Source: Micrasema longulum (taxonomy: Eukaryota; Arthropoda; Insecta; Trichoptera; Brachycentridae). From it: a stretch of DNA of 64,000 nucleotides. Below the pieces are notes generated by a model. That model did no database searches. It was given only the letters and a program-made list of their open reading frames with translations, and had not been told where the DNA came from. Both the position numbers and the translations under genes were made by a program. Below, piece after piece: positions 1 through 21,389 of the stretch. Numbering within the stretch: position 1 is the stretch's first letter; the number at the start of each line of letters is the position of its first letter. The stretch is from contig JAGVSM010002739.1 in the NCBI GenBank assembly GCA_022494885.1, positions 310,001 to 374,000 on the forward strand. The letters are read 5' to 3'.

Positions 1-66
1 TATACTAATAAAACGATAACATAAAAAAGAAAAACTAAAACTACTTTATTATAAATGCCTAGCTAA

Positions 67-465
67 TCAAATGTAAGAAATTAAACATGGGACAATACAG
101 TTAATTTGTGTTGCTAAACGAGTGTTTATATTCTGTTGGGTTCTTTTGACCTCACTTAATTTATCATAAAATTTAAGTAGTAGGCGTCTTACAAACAATT
201 GTCTTACATCCAATATCTTTAACTCAGCGAATAGATCTTCCGTTGAATACCTCAAGGGTTTTTTGAGAATGATCTTCATGATCCATTTTTGTGCTATTTT
301 TACTGGTTCAAGGATTGAACGAGAGCAACCTCCCCAAGCTAAATTGCAATATGATAGTTTGCTTTGGCAAAAAGCAAAGTAAATTTGTCTCCTAAGTTGA
401 GCATTCAAAATATTTCTTAGGCTTTTATAAATGTATGCTGATTTTCTAATTTTGTATGAGATTAG
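67..465 (-). pseudogene. LINE reverse transcriptase C-terminal fragment (Jockey/CR1-like)
   Basis: The minus strand reads about 130 residues resembling the region after the catalytic core of non-LTR reverse transcriptases: an 'LSYCNLAWGG' segment, then an amphipathic 'AQKWIMKII.KKP' stretch and a closing 'LDVRQLFVRRLLLKFYDKL' block. The frame stays open upstream of the internal Met to about 465, so the Met near 408 is not a real start. There is no catalytic YADD block, so this is a 5'-truncated copy. Clade assignment is by general similarity only. Confidence 0.7.
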
Positions 466-576
466 AATGTACTTTCCTCACCTTAAGTTTTGTCTCTGCA
501 TACGGGTATTAGTAAACAATGAATACAGCTGAAAATTTAAGCATACTTTAGGGGCATGTATACAAAAACATAATAA

Positions 577-886
577 AATTTTAAAAATTGACAATCGGAC
601 TCTCCAAACCTGCGAAATTAAAAAATTCACGTTATTTTCTGAATACACCCCAGATGAACTAACTGACAGGCGTCTTACGCTTAGATCAGCTACGTCTACG
701 GCGAGAGGAAAAGTTATTATACTCGTACCTCTACGCAAACAGCGCACTAAATTTAGTGAACGCGCATTTGCGGTCGCAGGCCCTATGGCATGGAATGCTC
801 TCCCAGCAGAGGTGCGAGGCTGTGAAAGTGAAGTGATGTTTCGGAAAAAATTTAAAACCCACTTGTTCTCTAAATCATTAGAATAA
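577..886 (+). pseudogene. LINE ORF2 C-terminal fragment (CR1/L2-like)
   Basis: The plus strand ends in a run typical of LINE ORF2 C-termini ('FSERAFAVAGPMAWNALPAE', then 'FRKKFKTHLF') before a TAA at 884-886. It lies back to back with the opposite-strand LINE fragment at 67-465, so these are two separate insertions. A diverged sister copy is at 49197-49445. The A/T-rich sequence to about 1020, including 'atggcgctatataag', is probably its 3' UTR. Confidence 0.72.
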
Positions 887-1133
887 ATCCGTAGCACGTG
901 ACAACAAAATAAATTGTTTTAATTAAATTACAAATTTAAAAGCTTCAATTAAATTAATTTAACAATAGAATCACCACGTAAAGCGCCCTTGAGGCATTTT
1001 ATTACGAAAATGGCGCTATATAAGTTATCCATAATAATAATACACAATGTTAAATTAAATAAAAACACAAATATCAATCAAATAGAATTTTTATTGCTTG
1101 ATTTATGAATGACATAAAATTATGTCAGATTAG

Positions 1134-1139
1134 TTTATT
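1134..1139 (-). terminator. Candidate polyadenylation signal of METAP2
   Basis: AATAAA on the minus strand about 175 nt after the METAP2 stop codon; a second one lies at 1090-1095. The hexamer is common in AT-rich DNA, so this is only the most convenient candidate. Confidence 0.4.
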
Positions 1140-1312
1140 TATTGTTAAGTGAAAATCATTTTTGAAGGGTGAATAAATGAAATGTTTAGAAGATGAAAGA
1201 CATAATTCAACTGTATTCATAATTTTTAGTCATATTATAAATGAGTTACATAACCATAAGGAAAACATGTGAACTAGATTTAATTTGATACTGAAGTCTC
1301 AGGGGAAAATAA

Positions 1313-11046
<9,734 letters not shown>

Positions 11047-13549
11047 GACTTTGGTAATTTTTTTAGATTTATGTTTTAGGTTATAGTCAATGCGAATGGA
11101 TACGCGTGGATACGGATGTGCAGTTAAACGTCAATATGACAACATAACGAAATAAAAATAAATAAAACATTACCATGTGCACAAAAAATATCATAGACAA
11201 AGCGTGCGAATGCGTGCACCAATGAAGTTTTATTTTATCTGACTAAATACCTTGCGACTTCCATACTGCCGGTGTCCGAATGGGCAATTATCATGGATTT
11301 TTTTATTAGCTGATAAATTAATTAAAAAATCACAGGACAATCGGTACTATTCTTACTAAAATCTGTTAAGAAATAAATAATTATATAAAGCATCAAATCT
11401 ATTAATTTGAATAAAGATTAAAAAAAACAATTCGTGACGTCATCAAGTATGACTTCATCAGATGCGGCGAAAGATTTTACTTAAAATTCTATGATCTTTA
11501 TTAGAATAAGTGGAATGACTGATCAGTTTCGAACTTCAAACCTTCATAAAGGGGAAATTGAAACGGTCATATTTTTGATGAGAAAATATTATGTTGTGTG
11601 AGCGAGAAAAAAAAATTGGTGATTAAAGTCAACCTCCGGAAGGGGGTCGCTTTGATACACCATGATTTTATGTGTGTGTTTTGAAGTTTTCCAATTATAA
11701 ATTACTTACAAAAAAAGACACTGAGGCATTATCAAATTTAAAAGAGTCGTGTCTTTGATGGGCGTTTAAGTTGCATCTCATGAAATAATTAAGTAAATAT
11801 AAATAATACACATTAATTGGACATAAATTAATATTTTATTTTTTAAATTATTGTCAACCAAAAAAGGAAATTTTATTATAAGCAGAAAAATAGTCTGTGA
11901 AATATGAATAAAGTGTAAATTGGGAAATATTATGGTGAATTAAAAAATAAATAAATTGATCAATGATATTTCCTAAATAATAATAATAATTGACGAAGAA
12001 AACATAATGACCTTGCTTTATGATCAAATAAAATTATTTAGATAGAAATTATATTGCGTATAAGAATTTTTTCATTCCCTGACATTATTATCGGATCAGA
12101 AAGATTAGTTATTGTGTTCTTTTTATGTATGGTGGAAACTTCATCTTTTACAGCTCTCAAAATATTTATTTGACCAAATGACTTAGAATTCATTACTTTT
12201 ATTTCAGTAAAGCAATTCTTGCATCTGCTGATCTATTTCTTACAACGACGTGAAATATAACAAAGAAATCAAAAATGGCCATATTTAACAGTGTTCGACA
12301 AGATTTCACAAGAAGTGCAATTGAAGTATATGATGTTCTTCTACAAGGATTTCATCAGAATTATAGTATTTACTTGATGAATCACTTATATATAACTGTT
12401 CGAGGACGAAGCCTCACATTTATTCCGCTCATTTTTAAAAGAAAATATTTTGAAATTTTACTCGTTCATATGAGTAAATCTCCAGTCCCCACATTTTACT
12501 ACAGCTTGGTTAAATTTTTTTTTCCTGTTCTGGAAATACTAGCTAAAATTCTTATAAGGATTTTAAATTTTATATTATCCACTGTATAGTGTTTAAAAAC
12601 ATATTTTGTATTCGTTGGAAGCAGTCCGATTCTTTATAAGAGTTTTTTCTTGTATTTAAGAAAAATATTTTTTAAAGGTCCTGCCTCAAAGTTTTTATAT
12701 ATATGTAAGAATTATGTCACACGCAAAACAAAGATGAAGAAAAAGAATCGATTTCAGCCTATTTTAGAAAACCTTTTATTATTCGTTAAATAAAAATTCA
12801 AATATGTAGACAATCATAATAATAGACATTCGGTAATATAAATACCAGTGATGTCAAAGCAATGCAAATTACAGAAAAGTAAATTTATCATTGAATAAAT
12901 ATTTGAAAACACTTTGTACTGATTTAAAAATAAAAAAAACCAGCTTAACAATCCAACTACAAATTTATTGGAATCTTACTTGAAATAAAGTCAGATAACA
13001 TTAACATTTAAAGCGTATTCTGCATTATCGTAAAGAAAAAACAATTAAAAATTGACAGATATTTTCAAGTTATAGAGAGAAATATGAAAAATATATTTGC
13101 TGATCAAAGTTACCTTACGATTCAAATGTTGCTCCATTTTACCGAAGCTATTAGCTTCAAGGTAGCTTCAAGGTAGGCGGGAGAGGGGGAAAAAGAATAT
13201 ACAACAATACGCGTCGTTTTAATTTATATTTGGCATTACCAACATTAAAATAAATGCATGGTTCGCGGTGTCAATACCTACTAGATCTACAAGTCAAAAG
13301 TCTTGGCAGTCAAAGCGCCCCTAGCGGTAGAATCTGGTTAAAGAGGCCATAGGGGACCCTATGCGTTCAATTGTAAATTGTGTGTTTTTCATATATCTGC
13401 GAATATATTCCGTCATTTCTCGTCTGACAAACCGCCGCTCACTCGTGTTTTTCTGCCTTAAAAGTGGCCAATTGCTCTTAAAATAAAGTAAAATTAATAT
13501 TAAAACTATTCCTGCCTATCAAATAATAATTTTGATTTATCTTCTTTTT

Positions 13550-13760
13550 CTAGTGCCTTGCCGGGTCCTCCCGACGTTGGCGATCACTACAACGAAAGCA
13601 TATGTATCTGTCCTGCGCTAATTTTACATTTCGCAGCCAGGACGACTGCTTATTGATGTAGGTACTCACCATAGTGATTCCTGGGAAAAGATGACCAGAG
13701 TGGTTTCCCGTTGCCTTCTCTGGTGGATATTATGTCGGGGTTACCTTCCCTTAGCTGGTT
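13550..13760. repeat. GC-richer block of unknown nature
   Basis: About 200 bp distinctly richer in GC than its surroundings, with 'ttgccgggtcctcccgacgt' and 'agagtggtttcccgttgcct'. It looks like part of a dispersed element but has no second copy in this window and no long frame. Confidence 0.3.
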
Positions 13761-14677
13761 GGTTTTGGTTTTGATATATAGAAATGGTTAATACGTGTTA
13801 AGTTTCCAATTCCAAAGGAAATTATAAATCTGGTCTAAAAGTCTAAACCTTTGTGCTTTCCACTGACCAGGTTTTACGTAAAAATGACTTAGACCAACTA
13901 AATACGCCAGGGTAAGTATAAATATATTAAAAAATATCTTTTTACTAAAAATCAACACTTAATTAACCCCTTAACGTTACCTCTTATGATTTATGCTTAT
14001 GTATTTTAAGTACATGATATTTGTCATTTCACACGCATTATAAATTTATTGGTTTATTATGCGTGTTTACTCCATTTATTTGTATATTATGAATATGCGT
14101 GGTTTGGATAAATGATGGGTAAATAATCCTTTAAACAAGATGTCAAATGGTACCCATTCTGTAAAAGCGAGTTTAAAAAAAACGTATGTTTAATTTTAAC
14201 CTGTCTTTGTGAATTATAGGTATTTATTATTAGAAAAATATACAAAGTTCAAAACATAGGTCCTCAGTTACCTTTGTATCAGAACTTTTGAAAAACTAAT
14301 AGGTAAACTGTTCATAACCTAAAAACTGTTGATGTTAATAAACGTCAAAAATCGCTTTCATGATTTCAGTGCCCAGGCCTTCAGTCTAGGTGGTGTACTT
14401 TGGATTTGTAGGACTAAATTCATTTACAATCGAATAAAATCTTTTTTCTGAGACATGGAAATCTGCAAACAAAATTTATAAATGAAATTATTGATTATTA
14501 GGGCTTTTATAAACACAAAAATAGTTTTTTAAAATCCTTTAAACTATATGTAAAGTATGTTAAATCCGATATTCCTCCCAAGTGATAATACTCAATGGAG
14601 TATTATTTTAATAAAAATACTTACTCGAACATTTTCTGCTATTGCACCAGTTTTATCCATTCAATCATTATAACGGG

Positions 14678-14760
14678 GCGCTGTGGCGCAGTTGTTAAGA
14701 CGACTAACTATAAAATTAGCGTCGCGAGTTTCCTGCCAGTTGCAAGAAAAAATCAAAGAA
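14678..14760 (+). repeat. tRNA-like SINE head
   Basis: Begins 'ggggcgctgtggcgcagttg', an A-box-like start of a tRNA, and is followed by a clover-like stretch and an A-rich tail. The B box is poor and no acceptor stem closes, so it is a SINE relic, not a tRNA gene. Confidence 0.5.
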
Positions 14761-14999
14761 ATATTTTTTCTCCGTATTTTTAGTTAATTCCTTCCATGTC
14801 CTCTTTTTCTTACAGTAAGAACTAGCAGGAACCAGTCGTTGCCATAAATACCTCAATTAATCGGCCCATTGGGCCTCATTTGATTAGGATTACAGACAAC
14901 TATCTAAGTACTTACAGGGGAGGCCGGGGCTGGAAGTTCCGGTTTTCGAAAAATACGCAATTATCATATCAAAACAAAGTGTTAGCTCAACTCAAACCC

Positions 15000-15115
15000 T
15001 TATCCATACGCGATGGTGCATTGGGCACTGCATTTTTAAACCTGATGCAGCGTATCTCTATCATCTGTTGCAGGAAGGCAAGGTTCTTACGAGCAGGTAT
15101 GTAGGTAGTTGTAGA
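15000..15115 (-). repeat. SINE-B partial copy
   Basis: Shares 'atggtgcattgggcactgca' and 'gatgcagcgtatctctatca' with the SINE-B copies at 29327 and 48315. The tRNA-like head is missing. Confidence 0.5.
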
Positions 15116-15621
15116 GATCCATACCACTTTGAAAAAAACACTGGCGGAGGCTGTATCGAAGGTCGGAGCCACGGCCGCAAACATAGAATACGTCTGTATT
15201 CAAGGGTTGCTATTGCGTTATAAATAAAACGAAAAAATATTTATTTTACTAACTATCAAATCTTTATTGGAAAATAATAATTACTTGGTTCAATTTTATT
15301 ATTTCAAAAGTCCATTTCGTATTTATCGTCGTCCACTGGCAGCAGTAGCAGATCTACGAGTACAGGGTTGTGGGTCCACTGTGCTAAATTAAAGAACCCC
15401 CTATCCCAAGCATTTCCTGTAATTCTTCTGAGGTTCAGCATTTGTCAGTTTAAGTTTATTGGATTACCTATGATTTTCTTTTGTCTCTCGTATGCGTTTT
15501 GGATACTTTTGTGCAAGTTTAGCATCCATATTATGTCGCGACATTTTCTCAGAACACACGTTTTTTAGAAAATGGATTGGATTGTTCAAACCTCCTTCAC
15601 TATATTGAGCCAATCACAATT

Positions 15622-15690
15622 AAGTTGTACGCAAGGGGTCCTTAGAAATACTAATCAAGTTGTATGCAAGGGGTCCTTAGAAATACTAAT
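15622..15690 (+). repeat. 35-bp tandem duplication
   Basis: Two nearly identical units, beginning 'aagttgtacgcaaggggtcc' and 'aagttgtatgcaaggggtcc', period 35 bp. The near-identity suggests a recent duplication. Confidence 0.85.
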
Positions 15691-15744
15691 TTTAATACTC
15701 GCCCCGCGTTTGATGATGCAATAGGATGCCAGTAAAGCTATATA

Positions 15745-16050
15745 ACAATGAGGAAGTTCAGTGCTACGGTAAATTGGATATGAAAATGTTTTCTTACATG
15801 CGGTAAAAATTGAAGCATTTAATTGTACAGAGAAATTTCTCTAAAATGTATAAAAAAAAACTTGATTGAATGACGTCACGAGTTCTTCTAAATCAACCAA
15901 CGATAGAGTCTTGTGATATATGATAAGTCACTGAAGAGAACTAGTGACGTCAAGCGCGAGTAATTAAAACATTCAAAACTTTTTAAAATCGTAGCGATGA
16001 TAATATGATACTTAAAAACAATTCTAAAAAAAATTGGCTTAGTTTGATAG
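15745..16050 (-). mobile_element. MITE-2 copy, reverse orientation
   Basis: Starts with 'aatgaggaagttcagtgcta', the reverse complement of the conserved MITE-2 end, and ends near 'atcgtagcgatgataat'. It carries two CRE-like sites, including TGACGTCA at 15871-15878. Confidence 0.6.
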
Positions 16051-17754
16051 TAACAAATATAAAAAAAACCAACAACTTCCTCATCAATAAAATATTGGCT
16101 ATTCAGCGAGTTGTAAAAATGCTGTTTTTATATTTAGTACCTATTAATTTCGTCATCATACTAGGTAGGTACCGTGAGCTATAAATATATTATTTGTTTA
16201 TGGTAGGTACTGATTATTTATAACGTGGAAGGTATTTATAATATTTATAATTCATACTTTTACATAATACATACTTTTAATTAAATAATATAGTAGACAC
16301 ATTCTCAAAATTGTTTTTTTTAATACCTACCGAATTTCCTAATATAATAAATAATAATTTTATTTTAGTTTGGACCTACATACGAGTCCGTTACACATTT
16401 TTAAATGAAAAGGCGTGATTTAGTTTCATGTCGATTTATAGTAATATGTTTATTATAACGATTTATAAATATGTACACAGTACTTCCATTATACCTAGTG
16501 AAGTATAACAATTTATTTAGTGTTTTTCTGTAATAAATAGTTTTAATATAAAATATATACATAGGAGAGATGAAAGAATGTTTATATTCACAAACAACGC
16601 AAAACATTCAATATAGATGATTAAAAAAAACATTGGCAAAGATGTTTTTTTTGAAGAAACCTACAAGTATTTTTTAAGTATTACGAATATTTTAGGCATT
16701 CTGCATGCGGGAAATTAATAAATAATAAAGAATTTGATGATGCCGGCTTATCAAAATAGTTATCATGTTAATGAAATCATATTGGAATTCATGATTTTCA
16801 TTTACCGAAAAATCACTGTCAATCGTTTACAAAATATTATGACGTGAACATTCATCGAAGGAAAACTTTTATAGGGTCAGGTGGGGAATTAATTTTCTAG
16901 AAAACAGGACAATTATTTTGCTGGCCGGGTGCTGAGAGAATACGGAATATGAAATTCAACCTTCGAAATAGCACAAAAAAAAGTTTTTCTCATCCATTGG
17001 AACCCGATCCGGTACTTGTCTCAGCTGATGACAATGATGACCACCGTATCCAAATTACTGAGGGTAAAACAAAGAGGCAAGCTGATCTTTATCCATTCCA
17101 AAAAGATATTTTGTGAAAATACCGTTTAGGTCAATGTTTTACTTTGTTAAACTGTTCCTTTATGCTAGTTACACCTTAGATCTGGGGTTTAGCGTGACAA
17201 ATAAGGGGCTTAGGAAAATAATTTATGTTATAAATCACATGCATGCTATCTATCGTTCTTTTTAGTAAAGTCAAGCTAAAGGATAAACTACTGATTGACT
17301 ATAAAAAGGTGTTCATAAAATAATTATAGATTTTTCTAAAATTAAATAAAAGTTTTTCGTTACATTGCTCCCTATTCTTCCCTAAATTACAATTTTACCG
17401 AAATCACTCGGCAATTGATATCTAATAGTATTGAAATGTGCAATGTTACCTAAAGCACTTTTCAATTTATTTTTTATTTTGCCACATGGGCGTCAATAAT
17501 CTGAAATGCTGCACCCGTACAGGCAAACTAAAATCATGTGTATTGTTTACAATAATAAGTCATTTGTGATAATTTTATTTTTCCGTCAATAAATTGGAAT
17601 GATTTACAATGACAAAAGTAAAACATTACTTACGGAAAATAAAAAAAAGATAAAACGTTTATTGTAACATAAAGTAAAAAATTGATTCATATTACCAGAA
17701 AAATAGTTTTTTTTCTGTTTGATAAAAAAACTTGAGGTTATCTTATTTTAACCA

Positions 17755-17905
17755 AAAATGTTTTGAGTATGCCCTAATGTTTGTAGACAGGATGGATTCA
17801 CTTCCCAGAGAGTTATCAAGATCTAAATTTATCGGAACAGAGAGGGAAAACATTTTTGAGAGGGGAATATTATTTTTTTGCCGGTTTAAGTGAACACAAT
17901 AGTAA
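17755..17905 (+). mobile_element. MITE-1 fragment
   Basis: Contains 'ttgtagacaggatggattca' and 'agagttatcaagatctaaat', as in the copy at 26405, then 'gagagggaaaacatttttga' as at 7870. Only about one third of the family's length is present. Confidence 0.5.
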
Positions 17906-17984
17906 GTTTGTCATTTTTACTCATAATAATAAGGAATGCAATGAAGTTTAAAATGTTTGTGATGATTTTCTCTAGTGGGAAAGT

Positions 17985-18440
17985 AAGGTTGTTTTTTTTA
18001 AAATTGTTAATCGACTATCAAACATATTTTTTTTTATGTATCGTATCATCATCGCTGTGATTTTGAAGCTTTGTATTTTTGAAACTACTCCGCCTGTGAC
18101 GTCACAAGTTGTCGTCGGTGAGTTGTCCTGACATTTAAAAAGTAGGGGTTTACTTTTTAAACTACGGGGGTACGCATAAAAACACACTAAACATAGCTTC
18201 CCAATTATCGGAAATACATCAAAACACATAATTGATTGGCTCTTCTAAACGGCTGTTCACTTGAACTTGTTTCATTTTAAAGAAGTTCGTTTTATTAAAA
18301 TGCATTTTCATGAAATTTTTTGTTAATTTTCGTGATATTTCGCAGAAAACTCAAATGCTCTAATTTTTACCGTGTGTTAAAAAACATTTTTCATATCCAA
18401 TTTCCCATGGCATTGAATTTCCTCATTATAGGATTGTAAA
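17985..18440 (+). mobile_element. MITE-2 copy (about 450 bp)
   Basis: One of the fuller copies: 'atcatcatcgctgtgatttt', TGACGTCA at 18097-18104, 'gagttgtcctgacatttaaa', and an end reading 'ccaatttcccatggcattga' then 'atttcctcatt'. Confidence 0.6.
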
Positions 18441-18758
18441 TAGCTAGAGAAAATTAACGTTTATGGAAAAATACAATATTTTAGGGTTTTAAGTCTGTGT
18501 TGTGCGTAATATTCATTTAAGTGTTTCTATTAACATTTATACAAAATATTTTATATTAAATTAGAGAGCTCGCGTAAAAAAATATAAATACAGCGCATTG
18601 TAACAAAAAGTTTAATACAAACATAAAACTTTAAATTGGATTTATCAAAAATTATAAACAAATTTAATTTATAAATAAATACGATTATGAAATTCGATGA
18701 TGGAGGTATAAAATATCAACACTTACGTTGGTTAGATAAATAGTTGATTATCTTCACC

Positions 18759-18764
18759 TTTATT
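18759..18764 (-). terminator. Candidate polyadenylation signal of the chitin-binding gene
   Basis: AATAAA on the minus strand about 315 nt beyond the stop codon. No closer hexamer was noticed, so the 3' UTR is probably about 330 nt; not proven. Confidence 0.4.
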
Positions 18765-19077
18765 TTAAATATAGAATACAGCGATACGTAGTCATATGAC
18801 ATTAAAATGAAATAATACACACGTGCGACTTACTTGACTGTAACTACAAAATCAGAATTTATAAGTTCGTTTAGCCAGCACGTATTGCGTATAGTGCATA
18901 CGTAACGACATTTAGTGTACTTTTGTTACATAATAAATATATAAAATATACCTTTTACAAAATAATTACAATTGATTATTTAAGTGGTACAACACATAAT
19001 GTAAAACCATTATTCATAGGTACACGTAATATTTTTACACAATATTAATAGCAAACATATTTGATCATAATTAGTGT

Positions 19078-21389
19078 TCATAACGCACTAACATGTTCGC
19101 AGTCATTTGGTTTCTCAGGAATACATTGTACGGAACTATGATTAAAGAACGTTCCTAGATCACACGTGAACGCAATATCTAATACTTGTTGAGGATTAAG
19201 TCCCGGCGAACAAATGTGAAACGTTCTGCAATCCCTTTTATCAGGATAAAATTTGAAATACTTTTTTCGTTGACAGGTAAAATTGTTTGAAATTTCGTCA
19301 CTTAAATTCACTAAATGCACAGATTTAATTCGATATTTATTAGAATATATTGTTGAACTTTTGTTCAACACAGATTCGATAAAACTCTCTGTAGTTGTAT
19401 CAACATGGGCTATATCTAGCGTAGTTTTGGCTATATCGCTCTCCGTTGTCAATTTTATCTTAGATTTATTATGGTTGTCTGATAGTTTTTCGTAAGTTTG
19501 ATTTTTGTCAATCAACGTACCTTTGAAACTAGCCACTGTTGGAGATTGAGGCATTACAATTGGAAATGTAGGCACATCAAGAATTGAAACAGTTTTATGT
19601 TCGGTTTTTATTTTCGGAATCTCTTTTGGCAATTGCTTTTCCACTTCATCGCTTGGCGGTGACTCAGAATACGTTAATGGTTCGTAATTATCGTTCACGT
19701 AGTCAGGAGGTATCCAATGATGCTCTTTATTGTTTTCTAAAACTGTATTATTTTTGTTGGATGGTATAGGATTTATCGTAATAAATGATTGACCTTCGTC
19801 TTTGGACTTCATTTTACTTAATATCGTAATTTGAGCAGGCTCCGTTGCCGAATCTTCAACTTTGAATGGTAGATCTAAATCAGTAGAAGGTTTTGTGGTA
19901 GTAGTATATGCAAACTTTGGAATGAGTTTAAAAATTCTTCCATCCACAATATGACGTTTTCGTACTTTGTTGGTAAATATTGTTTGATGTGACCTTTTAC
20001 CTCTCGGTTTTTGAATTTTGGGAACATCTAGAAAGAATGGATCTAAAAGTACATCCGTCTCTTTGTAGTCATCATAGTTCGTGGGCACTAATGGTTTAAC
20101 GGCGTGTACTATATTTCCTACAGTATAGTTCAACTTTTTCCCATTACTATCGCTTACACTTGCACTGGCCGTGACAATAACTCTGGGAAGGCTTTTGGTA
20201 TAATTATTATTACGAGTTGCCCAAGTATTATAATATGGAGTTGACGTCACTGTTGTCGTCTCTAATCCTTTCTCGGTAATATTTGATTGTTCATATTTAT
20301 CAGCATCCTGACTTCTTTTGTGTTCATAGTGGTATTGCGAAAAATCTTGGTGAATATAAGGAAATGTGGGAGTGAGTTTCTCGAATTCAAATTCAGATTC
20401 GATGGATACTTCGTGTCTTTCAGATGGTTGGTAGCTTTGAAATGGTTTAGCGGGACTCTTGACATTAGGTTTTACACCCAAATTAATATTAGAGGCGGAG
20501 TGATTCGGTTTGAATCCTTGAGGCGTAAGGGCTGGTTTTCTAAAACTAAAATATAACGGTTCATCTTGATGCTGGCGTTTGGATGTTGCTATGCCCGGAT
20601 GGCCGGTAGGAATCTGCCCCTGAGCAACAGGAGTAGGGAGCAGTGGCGTTCTTTTAGGAGGCACAAATGCTGGATAGTTGTGGAACGAGTGAGTTTTTTC
20701 TTTAAATGATTTATTTGAGTTTGGAGTAGAGCTAGACAAATATGTTCGGCTCAACTGGGAGTTTTCTGCGGTTTTACTAGGAGTTTTTGGGGCACCTGTG
20801 TTGAACGTTTTCCCACCAGTATGTGTCGTTACAGTCACATGTGAATTTTGTCCGTCACTAGAAAATGACTGCTGTTGAAATGAAACTGCCGGAGTTTTAC
20901 GGCCCAAATTATTATGTTGATATATTAATTCGTGTGGATTATAAACATGATGAGCGTTGTCTTCTACATTTGAAGATTTGTCGTCATCTTCACCGATGCT
21001 CGTTAGGTCAAAACCTGAGAAGTGTTTTGTTGGTCCTTGTGAAACGTCAGAAGGACGCTGTAACTGAGAGTCGAGGCTGTAATGAGGAACATTAGAGATG
21101 CTTGAATTTTTGACTGGAGGCTCACTATTTTCATTATCATCAATCAATTCATATGCTTCATCTTCGCTATCACTTGTGGGATCATGAAAACTGAAGGATG
21201 ATTGTACCGTAGTATGGTAATAAGTTGGCTTCATGGTGGTGTGGAATATTTGGGGAGTTGTTGTTTTCTCCTTAAGTTTGGGAGTTGTACTTGTAACTAT
21301 GGTAGTGGACTTCGTGGTAGTACTTGGTTCATCGTACATCTCGTCAATGTCGTACTCTTCATCTTCTCCTTCTTCATCCTCATTAGTAT
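19078..21389 (-). CDS. Chitin-binding gene, large terminal exon
   Basis: 770 codons and a stop in one exon. It opens with an acidic run ('DTNEDEEGEDEEYDIDE'), then Thr-rich repeats, a long Pro/Ser/Thr/Lys region with no cysteine, the RGKR and RKR basic sites near residues 610-625, and the C-terminal CBM14 domain ('FYPDKRDCRTFHIC', 'FTCDLGTFFNHSSVQC'). The acceptor 'tttttacag' is 50 nt above the first internal Met, and the reading frame runs through it. Confidence 0.95.

Larger units (their letters stand above)
11047..18758. other. Intergenic region between METAP2 and the chitin-binding gene
   Basis: About 7.7 kb between the METAP2 start and the likely 3' end of the next minus-strand gene. 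It holds the repeats listed separately and otherwise AT-rich sequence. I see no further host exon with family support. The METAP2 promoter should lie just above 11046, but no TATA box or other core element is convincing. Confidence 0.6.

Noticed and set aside
478..897. 139-codon minus-strand frame
   Set aside because: It is the antisense shadow of the plus-strand LINE C-terminus at 577-886, which has clear family motifs.
12275..12589. 104-codon plus-strand frame in the intergenic region
   Set aside because: AT-rich composition, no recognisable domain, no splice or neighbour support.
20287..20556. Plus-strand frames opposite the large exon (also 19283-19769, 20865-21095 and 21202-21520)
   Set aside because: Antisense shadows of the long minus-strand coding exon.
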